64,000 nt of DNA from Tachypleus tridentatus. Lineage: Eukaryota; Arthropoda; Merostomata; Xiphosura; Limulidae. The notes beneath the pieces are model-generated. The model saw only the letters and a list, made by a program, of their open reading frames with translations, was not told the origin of the DNA and ran no database searches. Positions 42,745 through 54,960 of this stretch are shown piece by piece. Within the stretch, counting starts at the first letter, position 1; each line of letters starts with the position of its first letter. Position numbers and translations under genes: made by a program. Location: positions 161,157,290-161,221,289 of the forward strand of contig NC_134834.1 in NCBI RefSeq assembly GCF_004210375.1. The letters run 5' to 3'.

Positions 42745-45700
42745 TTAGTGCATTTAACTTTTCTCCCCCCACGGTGTGGATTTCTGTACATGGTGAGGGG
42801 ACCTCCCAGTGAAGGTTCTGTTTTTTCTGGTTACCTTCTCTGGGATCTAAACATCCACACACGTGGTGACCCATGAAGGAGAGGAGAGGATCCTGGTGAT
42901 TGAGGGGTCCAACCCTAACACATCACTTTGGCCTTGAATTCCTGTAGATGGGCAGCCTTTGGGTGGCCCCCTTGGGTCAATCGGCTGGTCCACTTGGGTT
43001 AGAGTCAACCAAATACCAGTGTTGGAAGTTCTCAATGGGTGTTTTGGACATTGTGTCTGATGCTGGTGTTTGGGTATAGTGCTCACGAAACCATGGCATT
43101 GCTGCAGTGTCCTTGCTTGACATTGTAGTGCGTTCCCTCGTGGGGCTCCATGGTAGGTGGGGTCAGTGGGAACCGAAATTTTCTTGTTTTCCTATGGATC
43201 CTCTTACTGAAAATTTAAGTAAAATAGTAAAAAAACAGTCAATAGGTAAATGACCACGTCTTGAAGACTCTGAGCAGCAATCTTCAACATCTGTAACACC
43301 TGTACCTCATTTTCTTATATTACATTCTCTTTCAGAAACACTTTAGGGCAAATGTCCCCCTTTTTTATTCAGGATGGATTAGAGGGACTCGCTGGCTCTC
43401 CAAAGTCAGTAAAGAAGCTTCGATCTGGAGACATATTGGTTGAAACATCCACATCCCAACACAGTGAACTCCTCTTGAATTCAAAGGCAATTGGGGATGT
43501 ACCCATTGAGGTTACCCCTCATGCTACCTTGAATTCATTACGAGGAGTTATTGTTGAGAAGGATTTGAAGAACGTCCTTGAGTCAGAGATTCTCGTTGGT
43601 TTATCCACTTGCAAAGATGGAGTTACACTGCTGACAAATATCCTCGTTTTGACACTTACATCACTATGTGCACCTGTCACCATCAAGGCAGGTTATCTAA
43701 ATTACAAAGTACGGCTGTACATTCCAAACCCTTTCTGATGTTTTCAATGTCAGAGGTTCGGACACTCAAAGACGTCATGTCGTGGTTCCCTCACATGTGC
43801 ATGTTGTGGTGGCAAGGACCACGAAGCCTATGAGTGTGATTCAGACCCTCATTGTGTCAACTGCAATGGTTCTCACCCTTCCTACTTTTGTTCTTGCCCA
43901 AAATGGTTGGAGGAAAAGAGATGCAGCGTTTGAAAACGACTTGTAACATTAGTTATCCTGAGGCTTGGAAATTGCTGTCCGCCACTTCATCTCGAGATAT
44001 GCTGCTGCACTTCATTCCACAACTACAGTGGGAGTGCAGACAGATCTCTCTGTGCCTCAAGAGAATTGTTTTCAAAACAAATGAAAAGCATCAGACCTTG
44101 ATGCTCTCGTTGAACAGTTGCCGTCTCCCTTTCTAATCCTGGGGTACTTTAATGGACATCATCCTCTCTGGGAAGTGCTGTTATTGATTGGAGGGTCGCT
44201 CTGTAGAGTGTATGCTGTCTGATCACAATCTTTCTCTTTTTCACTACTGGTTTTTCCACTTATTTTCATGCACCTAGTCAGTTCTTTACTGCGACTGATC
44301 TCTGAATTTGCTCCCCTTTACTATTCTCCCAAATCCACTAGACAGTGATCATTTTCCTATACTTTTGAGAGAAACTGGCCGTGGTCGATGTCACCTGACC
44401 AGCGTGCCCGGTGGAAGCTAGATCAGACAGACTGGTCCACTTTCACTGCTCTCACAGAACTTGATCCTGCCATCATAAGTCAGCCAATAATAGACGACTG
44501 TGTGGCAGTGGTAACTGACTGTATTATACAAGCAGGTGCTCAGTGTATTCCAAAAACATTAACACATTTTCCACGATATTCTCATCCGTGGTGGAATCCT
44601 GTCTGTTACATGGCACGAAAGGCTCAAACACGGACCCGGGATACTTTCCTTAGATATCCCACATTTTTAAACCGCATCGCTTTTCAACAGGCCGTGCACA
44701 TGCTAGGTGGATAAGGCGTCAAAGACAGAAGGAATCTTGGATTAAGTTCACAAATAGCATATCTTCTACCACCAGTTCCAAGGTCATATGGAATAGGATT
44801 TGAAAGGTCAGTGGGCACTACAATTCTGTCCTCTTCTCAATCTTACTCTCTGATGGCCAAGAGGTAGCTGATGTCCTGAGCATTGCCAATACTCTAGGTG
44901 AAAGCTTTTGCCAAGTATCTAGCACTTCTGCTTGTTCCTCCAACTTCATGGCCATCAAGACTCTTTCCTTCCGAACTGACTGTCTCTTCGACTATAATCA
45001 TCCCTTTACACTGGTTGAACTGAAAATACCCCATTATCAGTCTGCCAGTACACCTGTTGAACCTGATAATGTACACTATGACATTCTGCGCTATCTCTCT
45101 CCTGCTTCTCTTGATAGAGTGGTGTTATGTTTGTGTAACACTCAAATCACTGTAAGAAACATTTTACTTTCTTGCCATCGTTGATTCTCAATGACGGCAC
45201 TATTTTAAACATGTTTTTTCCCAGGGATAATCTGTAACATTGGACAGTGTTATTGGTGATGGTAACACTGTCCACCTTGATAAAGTTTTTAGTTTTTTAA
45301 TGGCCATTAATCTTTTATAATCTCATTTAAGTGTTGGATATTTATTCATTACACCTTTTTAATTGTGGCTCCCTTTTAAGAGTCTCAATCTCTCTAGTTC
45401 AATTTTAAATTGAAAAATGGCCATAACATTAAATAACTCGACACCAGGACTGGAAAGGCCAACTTCAGGTGACTAACGCTGCTGTTTGAACTACCCATTA
45501 GTCATCCTGGTGACTTGTTTTTACAATTTTGCTGCATGTCTTTTAACACTTTTATTACTTTACCCTTTGGTACTGGCCATAATGACAAATAACCAGGAAC
45601 CAGGACTGAAAAGACCAACTTCAGGTGACTGGTGGTGGTTCTTGTACTTACCTGTTAGTCTTCCTGACAGGCAATGATTATTACCATTATGCTAGAGAAA

Positions 45701-45925
45701 GTCCTTTACAACTTCTTATACTCTGCCTTCTATCTTAACATTGTAGACTAGGTGTCAACATTGGTTTTATGCTTTTTCTGTTTTTCAATGATATTTTGTT
45801 TAATCTTCATTTCCTTTTATGTATTTTACTACATTTAATTTATTTTTACCTTTTTACTGGATGTTTGATGCAGATAGCGTAGCTGCTTTGTGCCAAAAAA
45901 CACTAAATCAACCAACCAACTTTTC
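42745..45925 (+). mobile_element. I-type (Nimb-like) LINE lacking the RT core
   Basis: The 5' UTR runs to about 43193. ORF1 runs from about 43194, with an RNA-binding region and three CCHC knuckles. An abrupt internal join near 44100 leads into an AP-endonuclease remnant (ILGYFNGHHPLW, SVECMLSDHN). After the linker and the first residues of RT (HYDILRYLSPASL, about 45080) the sequence jumps to the RNase-H/C-terminal end (CLCNTQITVRNILLSCHR). The RT palm is therefore absent. The 3' UTR has a roughly 154-bp imperfect duplication (45446 and 45600) and ends gcagatagcgtagctgcttt, then gtgccaaaaaaca. EN plus RNase H suggests the I group; the clade is from memory. Dead copy, inside the presumed anoctamin intron. 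Confidence 0.8.
43194..44136 (+). pseudogene. LINE ORF1 (gag-like, zinc knuckles)
   Basis: In the usual element this nucleic-acid-binding protein packages LINE RNA. Visible parts are LRSGDILVETSTSQHSELLL (RRM-like region common in I/Jockey ORF1) and, around 43740-43905, cysteine/histidine knuckles of the form CFQCQRFGHSKTSC, CACCGGKDHEAYEC and CVNCNGSHPSYFC. It contains frame breaks and its C-terminal end is joined by deletion to endonuclease sequence. Confidence 0.78.
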
Positions 45926-47118
45926 TCCTTTTGAGACCTTTTATGGGCTGTTTCAAAATGAGTTAAAAATAAATGAAATGCAGCAGGTGGTAAATTGGTT
46001 AATCCTTATGCTGAGGATAGGTCATAAGGCTTATGTTACATTTTCAGTTATATTTAAAGTGTAACTATCTCACTTTAATATCATTGTCCATGAATAAACG
46101 TGACATCAAAACATGTTTAATAATTAAAATATTAATATTACATAAGTTTTAAATTCTTAATTTTATAAGGAAATACTTTAAAAAATCCTCAAACTCCCAT
46201 AGTGTGAAATTGTGTAATTTACCCTCTAGTTTTTGTCTCTTCTCTTATTTATTTTTTCTCCTAAAAGTAGATGTGGTAGAAATTATTTGTTGTAACATAG
46301 TTATTGCTCAAGCAAAGCCTTCTATACAATTAGTTTACAGAGTAATAAATGAGAAAATCAGATCCACTTACCACACCTGCCTCTCACATTCTATCTTTCA
46401 CAAATTACCAGTAGTTCTTTCTGATGTCATAAACTATATTTATTTATATGTAATAAAAAGTCAAAGATTTAATCTAACAAATTATATATTACATCGTTTT
46501 TTTCTACAAAGAATTGTTTATTTTCTCTCCAGTTCAAACATTATTTCTGTGTGAAATATTTTGATGCGTTTAGCTGAAATTTTATCTCATAGGTGGAAAG
46601 CCAGAGAAATTGTGATAGTTGTAGGACATTGTTTGTTTTCCATGTTTTATTATGTTGTGTATGTAAGTGCATTAATTAAACAAATCAAAAATTTTTAATC
46701 TGTTTATACCTCTAATACAAAACACTAGGCTTAAATTTTGTTGAAAACAAAAAAATTGAAGATCTAGTGAAGTACTGTAATTTCTTGTTTTTCATATCTA
46801 TTTTTTATTCATTAAAATGAAAGTAAATAAAATGTAAAAAAGTAGAAACTTGTTAAATTGAAGAAGGTTTAATTAGATAAGATACCAATAATACTACAAA
46901 TGCTTCACAAGGTATGCTTGTGAGTAGTTCATGAGTTACATTATTTGATCATGTAATATATGATACACTTTGTCATGGGATTTTCAACTTTTGTAGTGGG
47001 ATTATTAGTTAGACACAGTTCAAAGAGCAATAAAACAAAAATATTTAATAGAAATTATATTATCACAATATTTAAGCTACTTATGATAAAATCATAGTTT
47101 CCTTTTTCAATTTGCAGT
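45926..47118. other. Non-coding, presumed intron
   Basis: AT-rich, with no supported exon. Confidence 0.5.
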
Positions 47119-47408
47119 CATTATGGAAAGAACATAATGGTAATTTTGATTTGTTTCATTTATTTTTATCATGGGGGTTATGAGGAGTGTCAAACTGAAA
47201 AAAATGCATGGAGAATTAGGATAGAGAAAATAGAAGATAGAATATGAAGTTTTATTGAGAAAAACTTGATATTTATTCAAGAAGTTTTGGAGATTACACA
47301 AATGAAATTTGATAATTTTCAGATGAAGGAAATTGTTTTTTATCCTCATAACCACCATGATAAAAAAAAGGGAACAAATCAAAATTACCATATGTTCTTT
47401 CCATAATG
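47119..47408. mobile_element. Fold-back element (MITE-like), 290 bp
   Basis: Terminal inverted repeats of about 67 bp: 47119-47186 starts cattatggaaagaacataat, and 47343-47408 is its near-perfect complement ending ctttccataatg. The centre is AT-rich and non-coding. No obvious target duplication is seen. The minus-strand frame across it is incidental. Confidence 0.85.
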
Positions 47409-50400
47409 TAAGAACCACTTTACACTTAGAGCAGTCAATATTTTGATTTCTTTCTGGTGTTTGTATGCAAAAATCTGGTAATGTTTACTGAAAGCTTGTG
47501 AAATTTCAAAGATACACAAAAACATTAAGTCACATCAGAAAGGACATAAAATGCTCAGATACATGAATTCTGATGAATCATAAGTTAGAAAAAGTGTTCT
47601 TTCTTGCTCTCTTTACATTTTAGAAATTAATCTAACTTTTGGAAGCAAAATTTAAAGGTCGGTGCCTATAAATGTCTTCCTGAGAACAAGAATGTATAAA
47701 AATAAATATATTTATATTAATATATTTGAGAAGTGTTTCAAATAATTGAAATGTTGTCAGTTCTTTCTTTAGAGTTATGACAACACTTTATACAATCTTT
47801 ATAATAATGAATCAACTATTACTTGCCACCTAAGTGATGTAAAACACTATAAAGCTGTGATTTAAGATATGGATAGATTTGAGATTTAAACTCTTAATGT
47901 AGCATCTATGCTAAGTTTGTTTATATATAATTTATTTTTGACAAGTAGAAAGCTTTTATTAATAACAGATGAATCTGTGGACATTGGCTTTTAAAAACTT
48001 AGTTTATGGTGGTTATTGGTTCTGAAGTAAAGGACATAATGGGTATGTTATTGAATGGAATTCCTTTAATTCCAGCATTACTTCATTTTTTGCATGTAAT
48101 TAGACATTGATTTTGTGGTATGGCTGAATGCCATATCCTTGTTTATTATCTTTAGAGTAGAAGGGTACATTTTCCTAAGCCAAATTTTTAAGTTTGCTCT
48201 GCACTTGTTTGAGATGTGGTTTTGAAGCTTATTACTGTTTTTGAATATATTCTTGGAAATTCTTTCACGTCTCTTTAAATTGTTTTCAATTGTTTTGCTC
48301 TTCTCAATATTCTGTATAAACATCTTTCCTCACAGAGGACTGTGATGTATTTCTTGAGTGTATTCAGTAAATCCTTTCACAGCTGTATTGCACTGTCAAA
48401 TTATTTAAACTGTGTTGTCGTTATAAACATTCCATTATTAATATTCTTCTTCATAAAGGGGTTTGACAAACATTCTGGAGTCTGTTCTGTAAGTATATTC
48501 ATGACATTTAATATTGTCAAAGGACCATAGATTTGCCATAAACCGAATGTACACAAGTTAATCATTTTACGTACAGTGCTGTAACTCAAATTTATCACAT
48601 CATACTAGAGCATTAACATGCGGACCTTTCTTTTAAAGTGTGATTAACCATCTGTATTAGTGATAACTCTCATTCTTTTCATTCTCTAAATTGTAGCAGA
48701 CACCTATTTATATCATCTTTTACAAAGTGGAACCTGATACTTAATATTCACTTGAAAAATAAATTACAAAGGAGATAACTCATTATATTTGCACTTAAGC
48801 ATTATTTTTTTGTACTGCAATGACTTTCATTCATTCTGAAGCAACTAGTGCTACATACCACTTATATTCTTTAAATATGTTTACAAATGCAGGTGTACTG
48901 TGGTGAATAAAGGAAAATTCAATCATATAAACTGTAGTCCCCTACTACAAGGAGTTTAGTTTTCTACTTTGCCATTTTCTGGGGTTACTGATGAGGGGAG
49001 CTGATTTCCGATAAACTGCTCTAATTTGGTGAAAAGTAATGTATCAAATGATAAGTTTGACTTCATGTTTTTTTCTTGCTGAAACATATGGTATATATAT
49101 ATGATAATGAGAAAAAGAGTCAACATTATTCTAAAGAGCACTGTCTCTCCTTGTACCATCCCTAATTGCTATGTAGCATAATACATTCAACTGGTGGGAA
49201 CTTATTCAGTGTTACATCATCACTGTTTACAAGGAAGGGATGATAGGAGGATGTCAACAGTATAATGTGGAGTTGGTGTGATAAAAACTATTGTTGTGAT
49301 ACAATACTTTAACAGAAGGCTACATCAAAGTCAAGACCATTATGTAATTAATTTGAATGTCTGAGATAGGGTAGCTGTCCACATAGAACAGATGAAAATC
49401 AACTGAGTAATAAATATTTCTAATTAAATATACAGTTTTACATTTTTGCTTGTAATCTCTTTGTTGTTGTCAGTTGAGTATTGTTGTTTGTTAGTGATAT
49501 TCTTGGCTGTAATCCCAGTAATACCTCATGATAATAATTAGCTTAGGTGATTTAGGTTAGGCTTAATTCCATGTAATAAGCTAGCAATGTAAATTAATTT
49601 TTATAATTAAAATGTAATGATAAAGCTTGTACTAATAAAAATAGATTTATAAAACAAACTCACCAGTACTGGTACTACAAAAATCCATAAAACAATTCTC
49701 CACTTTGTGCATTGAAGATTCAATAAATTAGAAAAATAACTAAAATTTATGCAACAACTATTTCTTTATTGCAGAGCATAGTTTCAAATAAAAATACTCT
49801 GATAACAAGAACTTTACTTCACTGTGGCTGCACATGTGTGTGTGATTATATCTTTACTGATGTAATGTGTAAGTACAGGAAGTAATGAATAAAGTCAAAC
49901 TATAAGAAGTAGCTGGAAAGCTAACATCATTATTATTATTATGACTAAGGACAAGATGTAGTACTAATGGTAAATGCATTTACTATAACAAAATTACTGT
50001 TAGTACTGTAATAATACACCATGTAAAGAACATGCTTTAATTATATATAGTAAGATATTAAAGAGAAGTAAAGCTAATCGTGGCTGCAATATAACAGTGA
50101 TTCATTATTACCTTAAAATTAATTTTAGAGAAATTATATTGTTGATTGTTATGTATTATAATTTATCTCAGATCAGTCTCCAATTTTTTATGTAACGTAC
50201 ATAATGTATTACAATTTGAAACAGCTGGAAATTTTAATTTAAATGTTAAATAAATGTTTATATGTATTAAATTTATGACATTTGTCAACAAGATTAATGC
50301 ACACAAAAGATATTTAATGTCCTTGTAGATATACTAATGCCATAACTTAATTCACTGAAGTTAAACAGGTTGTGATATTCAGTATCTATAAAGATTCCTG

Positions 50401-51407
50401 ATCAAATTCTATCGTTTTCTGATTAATAAGCATTAATCACAATTATAGCTTCTGTGCCTTGTAGTACACTTGTAGTGATAAAAAAAATTGTTCTGCTTTT
50501 TGGTGCATTGATTTATATGGCTTAAGGAGATAATCTTGAATGTTAAACCATTTTAAAAAATGTGTAAGCATTTTTGTAAAACAAATATTGTTGATTCTTA
50601 CTCTTAAGAATCTTCCAGAAAGTTAGAAAACAGCTGGGACTTGCACAATACACATCCAACAATATACACTACAAGCATCAAATTGAAAGAAATGTAGGCA
50701 TCAGAACAAATGCATAACAGTAAATCTGTTGCATGATGTGTGAAAGATTTGAAAAAAGTTTTATTATTTTGTAAAACTGTTACTCGTGTTATTGGTGGCA
50801 AAAAAAATTATTGGATTTATAACAATGTTGAAAAAATATGGTGTTCACCTCGTGATAGGGGAAACATCATTTGTGAAACATTAGAGTGAGCATATGAGCT
50901 CTGTCTGTGAAATCTTGTAATGTTCTTTAACATAACTGTTATTTGTTAATATAGATTAATATGTTTTGATTTTTTTTTTTTCCCAAAGTGAATTCGGGTA
51001 AATATGTTTAATAGTGTTTAGAACTCTGATTATTACTTTCACAAACACAATTAATATGCAAAGATTTATTATAGTCTTTCTTACTTAGATTTATCCTGTA
51101 AGATATTGAAGTTTGAAGAAATATAAATCTGAAACTTGTGAAAATAATTCCTACAGCTATTTCCTGTATTTCTTGGGAAACATGTTGGACAAATTGTACA
51201 TGTTAAGTAAAAATACATAGCTTGTAAGAATTTGTCTGTTTTAAAACTGTGATAACTTTAATGGAAAATATTATCATAGAAAGATCTAACATTGAGTGTT
51301 AATTCCTGTAGTTTGTAAAATATATTGAAATTATTTATGAATGATATTTTTAAAATTTTAATTAAAATAAAATGGTGTAATTATTACTATTATCAAATGT
51401 TTTTATT
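47409..51407. other. Long non-coding stretch, presumed intron
   Basis: I looked for exons with cag|...|gtaag borders and anoctamin-like peptides and found none. Open frames are short and of AT-rich composition. Confidence 0.45.
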
Positions 51408-51683
51408 TGGTTTGATTTTTTGAATTTTGCACAAAGCTGCATGAGGGCTATCTGTACTAACTGTCCCTAGTTTAGTAGTGTAAGACTAGAGGAAAAGCAG
51501 CTAGTCATCACCACCGACTGCCAACTCTTGGACTACTCTTTCATGAACAGATAATGGGATTGATTATCACATTATAATGCCCCCCACCACTGAAATAGTG
51601 AGCATGTTTGGTATGATGGGGATTTGAACCCACGACCCTCAGATTATGAGTCGAGTGCCTTAACAATATGGCCATGCTGGACC
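51408..51683 (-). mobile_element. tRNA-derived SINE (family 1), full length
   Basis: Minus strand from the attttgcacaaagctgcatg tail to the atatggccatgctggacc head. The internal B-box side reads ggggatttgaacccacgacc. Confidence 0.92.
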
Positions 51684-51907
51684 GAGTGGGAGTATAAACA
51701 TCATCATGGCTAGGAGGGTGGTGTACACTGATTGAAGAATGCTGTCAATGCTGTTTGTCTAGCATGCTCACATTTTTTCTCTATAAAGTTCTTTAGGGCA
51801 CTTTCAACATTGTGTTCAATTATTAAGGCTTCAATCACAATTTTGGTCATTTTTAGTCTGGATTTTCACAGTTTGATAAAATAGTAAAAATGAATTTGAC
51901 AGCTTTT

Positions 51908-52095
51908 TCTCCCAGCCATGGGGGGTGTATAATGTGACGGTCAATCCCATTTCGTTGGTAAAAGAGTAGCCCAAGAGTTGGCGGTGGGTGGTGATGACTA
52001 GCTGCCTTTCCTCTAGTCTTACACTGCAAAATTAGGGACAGCTAGCACAAATAGCCCTCGAGAAGCTTTGTGCAAAATTCCAAAACAAACAAACA
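51908..52095 (+). mobile_element. SINE (family 1), 5'-truncated
   Basis: Begins at the agccatggggggtgtataat body and keeps the whole tail to aaacaaacaaac. It adjoins the start of the duplicated segment at 52100. Confidence 0.9.
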
Positions 52096-52099
52096 AATT

Positions 52100-53195
52100 C
52101 AGTCCGATGAAAAATGTTTATTACCTTTTATTTCGCTTATAACATACTTTTTATTATTTTATTAAAATTACCTCCATTTTTGGATTATTTAAAATATCCT
52201 CAGAGATAAGTCTATGAAATTATAAGCTAACAACCGGTACTGAACTATGTACTAAACTATTTTAAGATAAGAGTAAAATGAACGCGAGTTGTTAGCTTCG
52301 ACGTACAACTTGGAATTCTTAAAAACAAATATCAACAATGCGGCATTTGGTGTAAAAGATTTTGTATTATTTAGTCTCAATTAACGAATCATCAGAAGAA
52401 ACGGGTAATCTTTATTGTATATCAATGAAATTAATATATGTGACGTGTTTCTATGACTACGTAATGTGTATTATAACTATACTATAATAATGTTTTATAC
52501 ATTGATAAACACGTTACAGAAGACTCGAAAAACAGAACATTACAGTTTTATAATTTAACGAATATTTTAATATCAATAAAGTACGTATATTTTAATATCA
52601 ATTTTTGCACTTTTGTATTTTAGTGTTTTGATAAAAGTGCAAAAATTATTTTCTCATAACAATTATCTATCTGATATTGTAGACACGTCATGTGGCTGAG
52701 AGTAAAACCTTAGAAACCAGTTCCACAGAAAACTATCAAAGAGATTATAAAACAAGTTCTAGAGCAAATGGAGCTGTTGTGTTTTTCCGCATTCGTTGTA
52801 TAATTTTGGTCTGCTTCCAGGAGATGGAAAAATCGCTACCACTCAAAAGGTTTATCTACTTTGTGTTTGTGATATTTCAGTCGTGTTAGCTTCAATTTAT
52901 TTAAGACACAATAGATCAAATTCCATAATATACTTACAGCAAACCGCTAAGTTTATTATATTTTTCATGTCCTCTATAATTTTACTAATTGTGGGCATAC
53001 TTCTCTTTGAAATTGTGCTACTGACATAGGATATATACAAAAAATAACATATGGGGAATATCATAATCGATGGAAATTAAAAAGCTTTCTCACCTCAGTT
53101 ATGAACAAGAAATATCCAGATATCAAGAGACTTCAAAAAATTAGTTTTTATACTTTTATAAATACAAAAAATTCCTTGATTATCCTATGTTAAAA
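52100..53195 (+). repeat. Duplicated segment, copy 1 (partner 61330-62870)
   Basis: Shares ordered blocks with 61330-62870 in the same orientation: ttaaaattacctccattttt, gctaacaaccggtactgaac, an aatttaacgaatattttaat block, cataacaattatctatctga, and the coding part. The partner has additional SINE insertions, so the pair diverged before those landed. Confidence 0.85.
52692..53030 (+). pseudogene. Tetraspanin-like multi-pass membrane protein, paralogue 1 (broken)
   Basis: A paralogue of the locus at 62230-63222. The N-terminal part reads AESKTLETSSTE...CFQEMEKSLPLK. The frame then changes near the aaaagg run at 52836, after which QKVYLLCVCDISVVLASIY and KFIIFFMSSIILLIVGILLF follow, ending at a TAG (53028) where the paralogue continues. 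Two hydrophobic helices and the linking loop are clear. The later sequence to about 53170 still resembles the paralogue but is not open. Either a pseudogene or partly an assembly error at homopolymers. Confidence 0.55.
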
Positions 53196-53224
53196 GTATT
53201 TCAGAATGAAAGATATGTCAAATC

Positions 53225-54917
53225 AAATGGACTCAAGTGTCATACACTCTAAGTAAGAACTAAGTACAAGGAAGAGTCGTACGTACACTGTTAGTGGATA
53301 CTCAAAAGATGGAAATGTCCTACACTTTTAAGTAAAAAGAAACTGGAAGGAAGTGTCCCACACGATGAGTGAGAAATAACTAGAAAAAAGAGCCCTACAC
53401 TATGGATAAAAAGTAATTGGAAGGAAGAGCAGTACACTCTGGATGAAAACTAGTTGGAAGGAACAGCCCTGTACCTTGGATGAGAAGTACGGGAAGGAAA
53501 AGCACTACACTCTGAGAGAGAAGTAAGTAGAAGAAAGAGTCCAACACTCTGGATGAAAACTAACTGGAATGAACATCCCTACACTCTGGATGAGAAGTAA
53601 CGGTGAGGGAAGAGTGCTACACTTTGGATGAAAAGTAACTGGAATGAACAGTTCTACACCCTGGGTGAAAAGTAATTGGAAGGAACAGGCCTACACTATG
53701 AGTGAGTAGTAACTAGAAGAAAGAGACCATCGCTCTGGATGAAAAGTAACTGGGAAGAACAGCCCTACATTCTAGATGAGAAGTAACGGTAAGGGAAGAG
53801 TGCTACACTTTCAGGCACAAAACTTAAAGGAAGAGTCCTACACTCTCGATCAAATGTAATTGGAAGGAACAGGCTTACACTATAAGTGAGTAGTAACTAG
53901 AAGAAAGAGACCATCGCTATGGATGAAAAGTAAGTGGGAAGAACAGCCCTACATTCTGGATAAGAAGTAAAGGCAAGGAAGAGTTCTACACTGTAAGGGA
54001 AGTAACTAAAAGGAAGAGTTCTACAATCTGGATGAAAAATAATTGGAAGGAAGCACCCTACACTCTAGATGAAAAGTAACTGAAAAGAAAAGCCCTACAC
54101 TCCTGATGAAAAGTAATTGGAAGGAAAAGCACTACACTCTGGATGAAAAGTTATTGAAAGGAAGAGCCCTACACTCTGAATGAAAAGTAACTGGAATGAA
54201 ATGCATTACACTCTGTATGAAAAGTAACTGGAAGGAAGATTTCTATACGTTCAGGGAAGTAAGTAAAAGGAAGAGTCCTACAATATGGATAAAAAAATAA
54301 CTGGAAAGAAGAGCACTACACTGTGCATGAAAAGTAATTGGTAGGAAGAGCTCTACACTATGGAAGAAAAATAACGGGTAGGAAGAGACTTACTCCCTGG
54401 ATGAAAAGTAACTGGAAGGAAGAGCACTACACTCTGGAAGAAAAATAACGGGTAGGAAGAACCCTACACTCTGGATGAAAAGTAACTGGAAGGAAGAGTT
54501 TTACACCTTAGGTAAGAAGTAACTTAAAGGAAATGTCGTACACTCTGAGTAAGAAAAAATAGAAGAAAATGTTCTACACTCTATATGAAAAGTAACTGAA
54601 AGGAATAGACCTACGTCTGGATGAAAAGTAACTGAAAGGATGAGCCGGCCACTCTGAATGAGAAGTAACTGGAAGGAAGAATCCTACACACTGGATAAAA
54701 AGTAATTGTAAGAAAGAGCCCTACACTCTGAATGAAAACTAACTGGAAGGAACAGCCCTATATTCTGGGTGAGAAGTAACTTGTAGGAAGAGCCCTACAC
54801 TCTGGAGGAAAAGTAACTAGTAGATAGAGCCCAAAACTTTGGATGAAAACTAACTGGAAGGAAGAGCTTTACACTCTGTATGAAAAGTAATTGGAAGGAA
54901 GAGTCCTACACTATGGA
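53225..54917. repeat. ~37-bp degenerate satellite
   Basis: About 45 units of the type ctacactctggatgaaaagt followed by aactggaaggaagagcc. Unit length varies slightly around 37 bp, with individual units 70-95 percent alike by eye. It ends against a SINE tail (54918-54960: tagctttgcacacaattc, aaacaaacc). Confidence 0.95.
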
Positions 54918-54960
54918 TAGCTCTTGTGTAGCTTTGCACACAATTCAAAACAAACCAAAC
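54918..54960 (+). mobile_element. SINE tail fragment (family 1)
   Basis: Only agctcttgtgtagctttgca and an aattcaaaacaaaccaaac tail remain, directly at the end of the 37-bp satellite. Confidence 0.6.

Noticed and set aside
47107-47418. 103-codon minus-strand frame
   Set aside because: Spans the fold-back element from end to end. Its N- and C-terminal parts are the inverted repeats.
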